Assembly: GCA_964414555.1 (NCBI GenBank) | Contig: CAYPWW010000004.1 | Location: 1-64,000 of the forward strand | Length of the DNA stretch: 64,000 bases | Direction of reading: 5' to 3' | Source of the DNA: Litorimonas sp964414555 | Lineage (GTDB): Bacteria > Pseudomonadota > Alphaproteobacteria > Caulobacterales > Maricaulaceae | Shown: positions 34,568-43,488 of the stretch, piece after piece | Numbering within the stretch: position 1 is the stretch's first letter | Layout: each line of letters starts with the position of its first letter | Notes under the pieces: model-generated | Seen by the model: only the letters and a program-made list of their open reading frames with translations | Database searches by the model: none | Told to the model about the DNA's origin: nothing | Program-made: the position numbers and the translations under genes

Positions 34568-36040
34568 TTATTTCAGGTCGTCCTGATCGATGAGCCCGTC
34601 ATTCGCGATGCCGTCTTTGTCGAAGTATTCTTTCGCCAATTTGAAAACAACAGGTGACAGCAAGATCAAGCCGATCAAGTTCGGCGCGGCCATCAATCCG
34701 GTCAGGCTGTCTGCGATCAACCAGAAGGTTGCGACAACAAGATTGTCTTCGCCGGTTTCAAACGACAGAGCAAAGGTCGAGGCGAAGACAGCCAAAATCC
34801 AGAAGATGCGGAAAACAGGAATAGACTTTTCCTTGAAGATAAAGGCCGCACAGCGTTCGCCGTAATAAGACCATCCAATGATCGTCGTGAAGGCGAAGAT
34901 ACACAGGCAAATCGTCACGATATCCGCACCAAAGCCGACCAGCACGCTGTCAAAAGCTTGCGCCGTCAGCGGCACGCCGATTTCACAGCCCGCCGGTGTA
35001 GAGCCGGATTTCAGCAGCTCTAAGATCGCTGGGCTTGCGAGACAATCACCGCTCATGACGCCAGATGTTAGAATGACTAATGCGGTGATCGTACAGATGA
35101 TCAGCGTATCGATGACCGTGCCTAACATGGCGATCATACCTTGGTTGACGGGGTCATTATTCTGTGCCGCCGCATGGGCGATTGGGGCGGAACCCTGACC
35201 GGCCTCATTCGAGAACAAACCACGCGCGACACCTTTTTGCATGGCCAACATCATCAAGCCGATGGTGATGCCCGTGCCAGCGCCCTGCATCCCGAAGGCC
35301 CCTTTGAAGATCAAGCCAAAGGCCGCAGGCACGGCAGAGATATTGGCCGCGATCACGATCAGCGCACAAGTGATATACAGCACGGCCATGAAAGGCACGA
35401 GCTTGGAAGCGACGGCGCCGATCCGTTTGATGCCACCAAAAATAACGCCGCCTACGAGCAAAGACAGCACGACGGCCACGATCCGTGGGTCGAAATTATA
35501 CTCAGATTTCAACGCATCCGCGATCGAGTTGGCTTGCACCGCATTGCCGGTTGAGAGAGAGCCAATAATCCCGAACAGGGCAAAGGCTGCTGCCAGCCAG
35601 TACCATTTTGGGCCCAAGCCATTTTTGATATAATACATCGGGCCACCAACGCGGTTGCCGTTTGCGTCGATTTCGCGATAGCGCACCGCCAGCACACCTT
35701 CGGCGAATTTCGTCGCTGTGCCGAGGATCGCTGTGACCCACATCCAGAAAACCGCGCCCGGACCGCCAATGGCGATGGCGGCTGCGACGCCTGCAATGTT
35801 GCCTGTTCCAACGGTCGAAGACAGCGCCGTCATCAGCGCAGCAAATGGCGAGACATCGCCGTCTTCCGCTTCGCCTGATCGCTTTTTAAACAGCTGACGG
35901 AAACCATAGCCGATTTTTGTCAGCGACATGAAACGCAAGCCAACCGTCAGAAACGCTCCGACACCCAACAGCAGAAGCATCATGGGTGGTCCCCAAACGA
36001 TGCCGTTCATTGATTCCATCAAGCTGTTGAACGTTTCCAT
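34568..36040 (-). CDS. Alanine/glycine:cation symporter (AGCS family)
   Basis: This sodium-coupled importer of alanine or glycine has about 490 residues and 10-12 membrane helices. Diagnostic segments are ALMTALSSTVGTGNIAGVA, GGPGAVFWMWVTAILG, GGPMYYIKNGLG, FSNEAGQGSAPIAHAA and TTIIGWSYYGERC. I chose the start at 36040 (METFNSLMESMNG) because GAGGGGA lies just upstream. The longer frame to 36154 adds a hydrophilic stretch that does not match the family. A divergent aminotransferase gene lies 160 bases away, so amino-acid uptake and catabolism may be linked. Confidence 0.95.
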   Translation of the reverse strand: METFNSLMESMNGIVWGPPMMLLLLGVGAFLTVGLRFMSLTKIGYGFRQLFKKRSGEAEDGDVSPFAALMTALSSTVGTGNIAGVAAAIAIGGPGAVFWMWVTAILGTATKFAEGVLAVRYREIDANGNRVGGPMYYIKNGLGPKWYWLAAAFALFGIIGSLSTGNAVQANSIADALKSEYNFDPRIVAVVLSLLVGGVIFGGIKRIGAVASKLVPFMAVLYITCALIVIAANISAVPAAFGLIFKGAFGMQGAGTGITIGLMMLAMQKGVARGLFSNEAGQGSAPIAHAAAQNNDPVNQGMIAMLGTVIDTLIICTITALVILTSGVMSGDCLASPAILELLKSGSTPAGCEIGVPLTAQAFDSVLVGFGADIVTICLCIFAFTTIIGWSYYGERCAAFIFKEKSIPVFRIFWILAVFASTFALSFETGEDNLVVATFWLIADSLTGLMAAPNLIGLILLSPVVFKLAKEYFDKDGIANDGLIDQDDLK

Positions 36041-36201
36041 GAGGTCCCCTCGCGGTCCGTTTTGGACCTTCTTTTCATCTTTGCCAGCTTGTTTGCGCGC
36101 CACTGCGATAAAGGCAACGGAAAAATCAGCTTGGGCTGTGGCGAAGCGCGGCAAAAGCGGCTATCGCCTCTCCAACTGACACAAACGAATAGACTTTCAT
36201 C

Positions 36202-37386
36202 ATGTTCGAATATCTCGTCCCACGCGCCCCCGATGCCATCATGGCCCTTATGCAGCAATGTAAAGCGGACCCAAATCCGGCCAAGATCGACCTTGGCGTG
36301 GGGGTTTATAAAGACGACGCGGGCGGGACGACGATCCTCCGCGCGGTCAAGCGCATGGAGGCGCGCTTGCTGGAGACGCAAGAGACCAAAACCTATGTCG
36401 GTACGACAGGGTCGGTCGATTTTCGCGAAACTATGCTGTCGATGATGTTTGGCGCGGGCAATGAAGCCCTCTACCGGACGGCGTCCAGCCAAGCCGCGGG
36501 CGGGTCCGGCGCATTACGGCTCGGCGCGGAAGTCCTGAAATCGGCGGCCCCTGATGCCACCGTCTGGGTTTCCACGCCGACTTGGGCGAACCACATTCCC
36601 CTGATCAGCTCCGCCGGGCTGAAAATGGATAAATACCCCTATTACAATCGCGAGACCCTTGGCGTGGATTTCGAGGACATGCTGGCGCATCTGGATAAAA
36701 AGGCCAAGCGCGGCGACGTCGTCTTGCTGCACGGCTGTTGCCACAATCCGACAGGTGCGGATTTGAGTCCGGCGCAATGGGACCGCCTCGCACCCTTTAT
36801 GGAATCGCGCGGACTTCTCCCGTACATCGACCTTGCCTATTTCGGTTTGGGACGTGGCATGGACGAAGACACCTATGGCCTGCGCAAAGTGCTGGAAATT
36901 TGTTCAGAAGCCCTCGTCGCGGCATCTTGTTCTAAGAACTTCGCGCTCTACCGCGAGCGGGTCGGGCTGATCGCTGTCGTCTGTAAGGACGAGGCGACAC
37001 GCGATGTCGCGCAAAGCCAGCTGGGCGCGATCCAGCGCAAGATTATTTCCATGCCGCCAGATCATGGCGCAGCGGTTGTCGCCGGAATTTTGGGTGACGT
37101 GGAACTCCGCACACTCTGGATCGAAGAGCTGGATGAGATGCGCGACCGCATGCGCGATCTTCGCGCGCAATTATCTGACGCGCTAAATGTGCAGGGCGGC
37201 GAGACGATGTCGGCGGCGGTGCGTAACCAAAACGGGATGTTCTCGACGCTCCCGCTCTCGGTTGAGCAGGTGCATAAATTACGCGACCGTTCGATTTACA
37301 TGACCGATAGCGGGCGCATTAATATCGCAGGTGCCAATGTCAGGAATATCCCGCATTTGGCCGAGGAAATTTTGCGCGTTCTCTAG
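36202..37386 (+). CDS. Aspartate/aromatic amino acid aminotransferase (class I)
   Basis: This PLP-dependent aminotransferase of the AspC/TyrB group transfers amino groups between dicarboxylic or aromatic amino acids and 2-oxoglutarate. The N-terminal DPNPAKIDLGVGVYKDDAG, the HGCCHNPTGADL motif, YIDLAYFGLGRG and the PLP lysine in SCSKNFALYRERVG (about residue 246) are present. Its 394 residues fit the family. It is divergent from the alanine/glycine symporter and overlaps the mtgA stop by 4 bases at its 3' end. Whether aspartate or aromatic substrates dominate cannot be told from sequence. Confidence 0.94.
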   Translation: MFEYLVPRAPDAIMALMQQCKADPNPAKIDLGVGVYKDDAGGTTILRAVKRMEARLLETQETKTYVGTTGSVDFRETMLSMMFGAGNEALYRTASSQAAGGSGALRLGAEVLKSAAPDATVWVSTPTWANHIPLISSAGLKMDKYPYYNRETLGVDFEDMLAHLDKKAKRGDVVLLHGCCHNPTGADLSPAQWDRLAPFMESRGLLPYIDLAYFGLGRGMDEDTYGLRKVLEICSEALVAASCSKNFALYRERVGLIAVVCKDEATRDVAQSQLGAIQRKIISMPPDHGAAVVAGILGDVELRTLWIEELDEMRDRMRDLRAQLSDALNVQGGETMSAAVRNQNGMFSTLPLSVEQVHKLRDRSIYMTDSGRINIAGANVRNIPHLAEEILRVL

Positions 37387-38138
37387 CCGCGCTCTTCAAG
37401 GCGTAGACAGCTATCATAGCGGCTGGTTTCAATCACGTTCATACGTTGCATCAGGGTCGTCGCGCGGCTGCTGACAAAATCGCTTGGTGGATCGACACGC
37501 CATTTATTTGGACTGGGCAGGACACTTGCGAGGAGGGCGGCTTCTCGTTGGGTCAGGTCTTTCGCCGCTTTGCCAAAGCGCGCTTGAGCGGCCGCTTCCG
37601 CGCCGAAAATCCCGTCACCCCATTCCGCGACATTTAAATATATCTCCAGCGTGCGCCGCTTGCCCCAAACGACATTCGTATAAAGCGCGAACCAAGCTTC
37701 GACGGCTTTGCGCGGATAGCCGCCGCCGTTCCACAGGAAGACATTCTTGGCGGTCTGTTGGGTGATGGTTGAGCCACCGCGACGTCGCCCGCCTTTCGCA
37801 TTATCGTCCAAGGCCTGCTGGATCGCTGCAAAGTCCACGCCCCAATGTTCGCAGAAACGCGAGTCCTCACCCGCCATGACAGCGCGTGCGAGATGTGGAG
37901 AGATGTCTTCCAGCCGCGTCCAATCGCGCTGCACCGTCTCGCCGGAAAAACCGCGTTGCGCCATCAACACGGTCCCCGGCACAGGCACGACACGCAAGAG
38001 CGCGGCATAGAGATGGACCAACACACCCACGCCTAGCAGGAAGAGAAACGTCCAGCGCAGGCGCCGCCGCCAAGCGGGTTTCGCTGGCGTGCCCTCTGGC
38101 CGGACGGGTCCGTAGGTTTCAGTCGATTTGGAAATCAT
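37383..38138 (-). CDS. mtgA: Monofunctional peptidoglycan glycosyltransferase MtgA
   Basis: This GT51 enzyme polymerises lipid II into glycan strands at the outer face of the inner membrane. It has an N-terminal membrane anchor (about 29-47), then the catalytic motif with Glu91 in GEDSRFCEHWGVD, the GGSTITQQTAKN motif, RKAVEAWFALY and the EIYLNVAEWG motif. There is no transpeptidase domain, hence monofunctional. Its 251 residues are normal. The start overlaps the end of the upstream ppk2 gene by 20 bases on the same strand, so the two are likely co-transcribed. Confidence 0.95.
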   Translation of the reverse strand: MISKSTETYGPVRPEGTPAKPAWRRRLRWTFLFLLGVGVLVHLYAALLRVVPVPGTVLMAQRGFSGETVQRDWTRLEDISPHLARAVMAGEDSRFCEHWGVDFAAIQQALDDNAKGGRRRGGSTITQQTAKNVFLWNGGGYPRKAVEAWFALYTNVVWGKRRTLEIYLNVAEWGDGIFGAEAAAQARFGKAAKDLTQREAALLASVLPSPNKWRVDPPSDFVSSRATTLMQRMNVIETSRYDSCLRLEERG

Positions 38139-38928
38139 CGGGTCTGTAACCGGGGTCAGGATATTGCGGGTTCATAGCTTCTAGCGTTTGCCGCACGATA
38201 CCGCTGATGATTGCGCCGCGCGTCTTCCGATCATCCGATGGAATAATATGCCACGGCGCATGTTCCGTCGAGGTGCGGGCCACCATCGTTTCATAGGCGT
38301 CCATGAAATTCGGCCAGAGCGCGCGGTCGTCCAGATCACCGGGGTTGAACTTCCAGCGCTTATCCGGATTGACCAGCCGGTCGCGCAGACGTTCGCCTTG
38401 CACCTCTGGCGAGATATGCAGCATAAATTTCAGAACCGTCGTGCCCGTCTCGACCAGCAAGCGTTCGAAATCATTGATCTGGGCATAGCGCTGCTCAATC
38501 GTCGTGGCGTCTTTATAGCCCTTCACTTTCACGACCAACACATCCTCATAATGGCTGCGGTTAAAGACAGTGATCTGCCCCGCGCCCGGCACGACTTCAT
38601 GCACACGCCAGAGATAGTCATGTGCCAACTCATGCTTTGTGGGGGCTTTGAATGCGGCGACGTTGACGTTCAGGGGCGGGGTCCGGTGAAAGATCGCCGC
38701 CGTTGTGCCGTCCTTGCCGGAGGTATCCATGCCTTGCAGCACGATCAGCAGTTTGCGGTCAGCCTCTCCGTAAAGACGGTGTGCCAGCGGCGCGATGGCC
38801 TTCGCGTTTGTTTTGATCGCATCGCGTGCAGCGCGTTTATTGGGATAAAGCTCAACGCGAGTCGGACGCGCATTTAGGTCAAAAGCCGCGCCCGGTGTGG
38901 CAATATACTCGGAAGAAATCTGAACCAT
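38119..38928 (-). CDS. Polyphosphate kinase 2 family protein
   Basis: This P-loop PPK2 enzyme uses polyphosphate to phosphorylate nucleotides. The Walker A motif is GMDTSGKDGT at residues 66-75, and the Walker B-like part is FNRSHYEDVLVVKVKG. RLVNPDKRWKFNPGDLDDRALW and the C-terminal TEHAPWHIIPSDDRK also match. I chose ATG 38928 (MVQISSEYIATPG) because family homology begins about there. The open frame to 39036 adds 36 unlikely residues. The variant resembles class I PPK2 (NDP-phosphorylating) in length, but the class is not certain. Confidence 0.93.
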   Translation of the reverse strand: MVQISSEYIATPGAAFDLNARPTRVELYPNKRAARDAIKTNAKAIAPLAHRLYGEADRKLLIVLQGMDTSGKDGTTAAIFHRTPPLNVNVAAFKAPTKHELAHDYLWRVHEVVPGAGQITVFNRSHYEDVLVVKVKGYKDATTIEQRYAQINDFERLLVETGTTVLKFMLHISPEVQGERLRDRLVNPDKRWKFNPGDLDDRALWPNFMDAYETMVARTSTEHAPWHIIPSDDRKTRGAIISGIVRQTLEAMNPQYPDPGYRPDDFQID

Positions 38929-39050
38929 GGGACGTTGTCTCACTAATGTTTCAACTGTGCTAGCGGAGTGGGGCGACCCTCGCACGTAAAATTTATTTGC
39001 CAAGTTCCCTGAAGTCTGCGCGTATCTAGATCTCACCTTAGGAGTTTCCC

Positions 39051-39665
39051 ATGCGCCAACGTTTTGCTTGCTTGTCTTCTGTCTTGTTAGGCGCGGTCCT
39101 CGCCGTAAGTGCTTGTGGTGAGGCGGTTTCCGCGGACCCCGCGCCGCAAGCCGCCCCGGCCACGCCCACGGCGCAAAGCTGGACCATCATTGCGGACGCC
39201 TCCAAACTGGCGTTCTCGGCCTTGCAAGAGGGTGAACGTTTCGCAGGCGAGTTCAGGGAATTTTACGGCGACATTTATTTTGATCCAGAAGACCTGCCGG
39301 GCAGTGGTGTCGCTATTACGATACCGCTCATCTCTGTCTCTGCCGGATCAAAAGATCGCGACTCCACACTGCCCGGCAAAGTCTGGTTTTCGACCAAGGC
39401 TTTTCCAAATGCGCGTTTTGTCTCGAATGAAATTGTCACCATGGATGACGGCTATGTGGCAAAAGGCCAGCTAACCCTGAAAGGCATCAGCGAAGCCGTG
39501 TCTTTGCCATTTACCGTCGAGATTGACGGAGACAAAGCTGTCATGCGCGGGACGATGCAACTGGACCGCACGCGTTGGAACGTCGGGGCTGCGCCGTGGG
39601 ATACGGATGAGTGGGTGTCGCGAAATGTGGATCTTGATATTCAGGTTACGGCGACGCGCGGATAG
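39051..39665 (+). CDS. YceI-family lipocalin-like protein
   Basis: This 204-residue exported protein has a signal sequence with a possible lipobox (VLAVSAC at about 16-22) and an Ala/Pro-rich spacer. A YceI beta-barrel follows: WTIIADASKLAFSALQEG, IPLISVSAGSKDRDSTLPG, KVWFSTKAFPNARFVS, GQLTLKGISEAVSLPF, and the terminal MQLDRTRWNVG. YceI proteins bind isoprenoid or amide lipids in the periplasm. GGAG lies about 6 bases before the start. It stands alone between ppk2 (divergent) and the TadG-like gene. Confidence 0.93.
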   Translation: MRQRFACLSSVLLGAVLAVSACGEAVSADPAPQAAPATPTAQSWTIIADASKLAFSALQEGERFAGEFREFYGDIYFDPEDLPGSGVAITIPLISVSAGSKDRDSTLPGKVWFSTKAFPNARFVSNEIVTMDDGYVAKGQLTLKGISEAVSLPFTVEIDGDKAVMRGTMQLDRTRWNVGAAPWDTDEWVSRNVDLDIQVTATRG

Positions 39666-39775
39666 GGCGTAAGGGCCTTCTCCTCGTCGGAAAACTTTTT
39701 AGACCAGACTAAATTTACCGTATGTTTACGCTTTCTTTTGGCAATACCGAAAGGTCTCATTGCTAGCTTAGGCGC

Positions 39776-41668
39776 ATGGCGCTTTCTATTAAACATCGTT
39801 TTCTTCAAGATACAGGCGGTCAGGTCGCTGTGTTTTTCGCACTCATGGCGATTCCGCTGATTGCTGTGACGACCGCAGGTGTTGATCACATGCGCATGAC
39901 GGCTGAAAATCAGCGCGTTAAACATGCGTTGGATGCGGCCGTGATTGCCGCTGTGAATAATAACGCCATCCCGTTGGAGCGTAAGCCGTCCTACGCCGAA
40001 ACACATTTTCGCGCGAATTATGGGGGCGAGACGGCCCTAAAGCTCGACTCTCATGTTACGGGTAATCAGGTGCGTTTGACTGCGACGGGTGAGATGGAGT
40101 TAGAATTTGGTCGTCTGATCGGGATTGATAATCCCACGATCCAAAAATCCTCCACGGGTCAAATTGCGACAGAGCATACGATCTGTGTGCTCTCGCTTTC
40201 GCCCGATGCAAATGATGCGATTGCTTTTGATTATGATCTGAACTTTACAGCGCCAAATTGTTCCGTCCACGCGAACTCAACGTCGAAAGTCGCGATTGTC
40301 GCCGAAAACCCTCTGAACACACCAAGCGCGCGGTCTTTCTGCACCGTTGGTGGCACGACCGGAAATTTTGAGCCGAACTCAAAAGGGGAATGTGCCCCTG
40401 TAGAGGACCCGTATCTGGCGGTTGAACCTGCGAAAGAAACAATGTGCGTGCAGACTTTCTGGACGGAAACAAACCTTCAGGCCGCGCCAGCAGACGGCGA
40501 AGCCATGCCCACCAAGACGATTAAGACTCGTGGAAACGGAAATAATAACGGCAACGGCAACGGCAACGGCAACGGTAACGGTAACGGCCCAATGTCTGCC
40601 GCGAATGCCGTAACGTCGACGACAGATACCGTCATTTCGAACGGCGTTGATCTCTCCTTCAGCTTGCCTAACGTGAACCCTGTGCCATTTAATGATGTCA
40701 TGGCGCAATTGATCGCGCTGCATGGCGCAGAGACATTTAGCGGCGTAGAGCCAGCCCATCCCGGTGATGTTTCTGCCCGAATTGAAGAGTTCCACCAGCT
40801 TGGTGGCGACAAGATGCGGGAAATTATCGCGGCCTATACCGAATTCGGACAGACTCCGAATTGCGATAATGTCGCTCATATTTCACATTACGAATGTACG
40901 GCTTTGGAAGGGACCCCGCTGGCAGGGAATCGGAAAGCAGATCTGCCTTCTCTCTTTGTACTGACGGACGTTTTCGAAATTTCTTATGGCAACCTCTATC
41001 CTAATCCGAATGCGGCCCACGAGCTGGTTCAAACAGGCATGATCGAAGAGATCGACGGGAAATATTACAGCCGGAATAATTTTGATAACGCGATGATCCA
41101 TATCTCTAGCAATATGACGGGCGACAGCTTTCGCTTACAGCCGGGCACATATTGCGGTGGCCTGACGGTTGACGGGAAAAATGTCACCTTCGCCCCAGGC
41201 GATTATATTATGAAAGATGGTCCGCTGACCTTCTTGAACGGGAGTCAATCCGAAGCCAAAGGCGTGACATTTGGCCTGAAGGGTCGGAACGCCACATTGA
41301 ACGTGGAAACGGGGTCGAAGCTGAGCGTTACCGCGCCGCAATCTGGCCCGCGTGCAGGTTTGGCCTTTATGGAAATTGTTGATCCCGACGCCCCCGGCAA
41401 TCGCGAGCGAAGCGTGTTGAAAAGCCGGATCGCCAGTGGCGGGGAACTGGCCATGAACGGCACGGCCTATCTCCCGACTCAAGCTTTGCAGGTCTCGGGT
41501 GATGACTCTAAATTGGGCAGTCAATCTAAGGCGCTTGGTCTGATCGCTGATACGCTGCGTTTCGACGGTGAGCGCGGCTCACGGGTCGAAATTGATATCG
41601 ACTACCGTAAGGCCGGCATTCCGCCGATCCAGCCGAGTGCCGAAGACGGCGCGCGCCTTGTCGAATAG
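39776..41668 (+). CDS. TadE/TadG-like Flp pilus-assembly-type protein (orphan)
   Basis: This 630-residue protein has an N-terminal TadE/G-type domain: a short cytoplasmic start, then DTGGQVAVFFALMAIPLIAV and VDHMRMTAENQRVKHALDAA. A large extracytoplasmic region follows. It has a Gly-Asn repeat (about residues 256-271), six or more cysteines, and a C-terminal part with beta-helix-like strands (GTYCGGLTVDGKNVTFAPGD, LNGSQSEAKGVTFGLKG). No other tad or flp gene is nearby. It is probably a membrane-anchored surface or periplasmic protein. The N-terminal assignment is firm and the rest is unknown. Confidence 0.85.
   Translation: MALSIKHRFLQDTGGQVAVFFALMAIPLIAVTTAGVDHMRMTAENQRVKHALDAAVIAAVNNNAIPLERKPSYAETHFRANYGGETALKLDSHVTGNQVRLTATGEMELEFGRLIGIDNPTIQKSSTGQIATEHTICVLSLSPDANDAIAFDYDLNFTAPNCSVHANSTSKVAIVAENPLNTPSARSFCTVGGTTGNFEPNSKGECAPVEDPYLAVEPAKETMCVQTFWTETNLQAAPADGEAMPTKTIKTRGNGNNNGNGNGNGNGNGNGPMSAANAVTSTTDTVISNGVDLSFSLPNVNPVPFNDVMAQLIALHGAETFSGVEPAHPGDVSARIEEFHQLGGDKMREIIAAYTEFGQTPNCDNVAHISHYECTALEGTPLAGNRKADLPSLFVLTDVFEISYGNLYPNPNAAHELVQTGMIEEIDGKYYSRNNFDNAMIHISSNMTGDSFRLQPGTYCGGLTVDGKNVTFAPGDYIMKDGPLTFLNGSQSEAKGVTFGLKGRNATLNVETGSKLSVTAPQSGPRAGLAFMEIVDPDAPGNRERSVLKSRIASGGELAMNGTAYLPTQALQVSGDDSKLGSQSKALGLIADTLRFDGERGSRVEIDIDYRKAGIPPIQPSAEDGARLVE
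40547..40588 (+). repeat. Hexamer microsatellite, seven in-frame AACGGY units
   Basis: Seven tandem hexamers, five AACGGC and two AACGGT, encode Asn-Gly repeats inside the TadG-like gene. The unit is a multiple of three, so slippage would change length without a frameshift. Confidence 0.95.
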
Positions 41669-41670
41669 GT

Positions 41671-42237
41671 CTAGCGCATTAATTCCGATAGTCGCGTGAC
41701 AAAGCGTTCGCGAATATCCGGCGCGGAGCCGTCAAAATACATTTGCATGAATAAAAACGCTGCCCCCGTCAGAATGCGGGCATCGGTCCTGTCGTCCTTC
41801 GGGCCAGAAATCCGCTTTTGAAGCAGGGTCAGGCTCTTGTCATGAAATGCGAGATAGCGAGGGCGCACGCTTGAGAATGCGACGGTCCAAGAGAGAGCGA
41901 CTTTCATCAGATCTGGCGCGTGTTGGCAAAGCTGTTCAACGACGTCTGCTAATTGGCGGATTTGGTCTGTCCGCTCTCCCCCTGTCGCTGTTGGAACGGC
42001 TTCGATCAATTGCAAGATGCGCGTCTCAACCTCATCTAAAACGGCATCGACGAGTTTGTCTCGCGTTGGAAAATATTTGAACACAGTTGGCACCGAGACC
42101 CCGGCCAAGGCCGCCACATCCGCATGAACGGCCCGCTCTATTCCAGCTTCCGCAAAGGCCGTCATGGCACAATCCAGCAATTGCACGCGGCGTTTTTCTG
42201 GACTCAATCGCGCCTTTTTCTGGATAGGGCGCGTCAT
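41671..42237 (-). CDS. TetR family transcriptional regulator
   Basis: This 188-residue repressor-type regulator has an N-terminal helix-turn-helix (about 17-62): RRVQLLDCAMTAFAEAG, VAALAGVSVPTVFKYFPTRDKLVDAVLDEV. The C-terminal ligand domain is variable. It is divergent from alkB with a 117-base shared intergenic region that contains a 7-base inverted repeat over a likely -35 box, so it probably represses alkB and perhaps itself in response to alkane or fatty-acyl ligands. That regulatory link is inference from position. Confidence 0.92.
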   Translation of the reverse strand: MTRPIQKKARLSPEKRRVQLLDCAMTAFAEAGIERAVHADVAALAGVSVPTVFKYFPTRDKLVDAVLDEVETRILQLIEAVPTATGGERTDQIRQLADVVEQLCQHAPDLMKVALSWTVAFSSVRPRYLAFHDKSLTLLQKRISGPKDDRTDARILTGAAFLFMQMYFDGSAPDIRERFVTRLSELMR

Positions 42238-42303
42238 GTTTCATCATTGAGAAGCATAGCGCGTCATCAACAATCAAGCTTCGGAGTTCAAGCAGCAAAT
42301 CTC

Positions 42304-42325
42304 TTATTGACATTTTTATCAATAA
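42304..42325. promoter_or_regulatory. Candidate operator overlapping the alkB promoter
   Basis: TTATTGA (42304-42310) and TCAATAA (42319-42325) form a perfect inverted repeat with an 8-base spacer, the size expected for a TetR operator. TTGACA at 42307-42312 fits a -35 box, with a weak -10 (TAGTTA) 16 bases on. The alkB start is 30 bases downstream of the repeat. Confidence 0.5.
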
Positions 42326-42354
42326 AAATAGTTAGGCGCTGAACGGAGCGTAAA

Positions 42355-43485
42355 ATGGCATTCCTGAATACAGCTTTTGAGGCAAACCCTGCGCGCAAGC
42401 GTCACCTGTGGTTGGTGTCATTGACCTACCCAATGATGCCTTTGCTCGGCACGCTCACGGCCTATCTGACGGGGCAGGTGGCCTTTGTCTGGCTGCCGCT
42501 TGTGCTTGTCTACTTGATTGTACCTGTGTTGGAGCATGTGGTTGGAGACGACAAAAATGATCTACTGGGGCAGATGGATGCAGAGGCCGCGATGTCGCCC
42601 TTTTACAAATATATTGTCCATGGATTACTGCCCATTGTCTATCTGACGTGGGGGTTTGGCGCGTGGTATGTCGCCACGCAAAACCCGTCCATCGCCACGA
42701 TCATTGCTGTTGGGATTGGCCATGGTGTGGGTCTAGGATTTGCCATTAATTCCGGTCACGAAATTGGGCACAAAACGGACCGCGTGTCCAAATGGGTCGC
42801 GTTACTGATGCTCGCGCCGAGCCTTTATGGTCACTTTCGGATCGAACATAATGTCGGCCATCACAGTCATGTCGCAACGCCAGAGGACAGCGCGACGAGC
42901 TATTTCAATGAGAGTTTTTGGCACTTCATTACGCGGGAAATTCCTGGTGCTTGGAAACGTGCTTGGGCCATTGAAAGTAAACGTGCCGCGCGCAAGGGGT
43001 ATTCCAAATGGTCACTGCGCAATGAGGTTGTGATCGCGACCTTGCTGGGTCTTGCGACTTGGGCCGTGATGCTTGCGATATTCGGCGCGGTGATTCTGCC
43101 TTACCTCCTGATCAGCTGGGCCTTGTCGGTCATCAGCCTGTCACAGCAGAATTATATCGCGCATTATGGGTTGCTGCGCGAGCGCCGCCCCAACGGGAAA
43201 TATATGCCAGCTCGGCCAGAGCACAGCTGGAATTGCAATAATTTCGTGACGAATTTGACGACCTATAATCTCGCGCGTCATTCTGATCATCACGCGAATC
43301 CATCCCGTCATTATCAGAATTTGCGGACCTTTGCGGATGCGCCGCACCTACCTTATGGCTATGGTACGATGTTCACGCTGGCGTATTTTCCATCGCTGTT
43401 CCGGCGAGTCATGAACCCGCGCGTTATGGCAAATGTCGATGGCGATATGTCGAAAGTTTTGACGAAAGATATGGTCAAGAGATAG
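42355..43485 (+). CDS. alkB: Alkane 1-monooxygenase (AlkB-type membrane diiron hydroxylase)
   Basis: This integral-membrane non-haem diiron enzyme hydroxylates the terminal carbon of alkanes and needs rubredoxin as electron donor. Its 376 residues have about six helices and all the histidine boxes: HEIGHK (135-140), EHNVGHHSH (164-172) and LARHSDHH (306-313), plus the signature NYIAHYGLLR (266-275). In most AlkB proteins that signature reads NYIEHYGL, so residue 269 is Ala where Glu is usual. Substrate range may therefore differ, or it may be a related hydroxylase. No rubredoxin gene is adjacent. A GGAG lies 8 bases before the start, and a divergent TetR gene probably controls it. Confidence 0.92.
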   Translation: MAFLNTAFEANPARKRHLWLVSLTYPMMPLLGTLTAYLTGQVAFVWLPLVLVYLIVPVLEHVVGDDKNDLLGQMDAEAAMSPFYKYIVHGLLPIVYLTWGFGAWYVATQNPSIATIIAVGIGHGVGLGFAINSGHEIGHKTDRVSKWVALLMLAPSLYGHFRIEHNVGHHSHVATPEDSATSYFNESFWHFITREIPGAWKRAWAIESKRAARKGYSKWSLRNEVVIATLLGLATWAVMLAIFGAVILPYLLISWALSVISLSQQNYIAHYGLLRERRPNGKYMPARPEHSWNCNNFVTNLTTYNLARHSDHHANPSRHYQNLRTFADAPHLPYGYGTMFTLAYFPSLFRRVMNPRVMANVDGDMSKVLTKDMVKR

Positions 43486-43488
43486 GTG

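Noticed and set aside
36041..36201. Glycine riboswitch before the AGCS symporter
   Set aside because: The aptamer core sequences are not visible in the 160-base intergenic region.
39666..39775. CtrA-type TTAA-N7-TTAA site before the TadG-like gene
   Set aside because: Only partial matches (TTTACC, TTTACG) are present, with wrong spacing.
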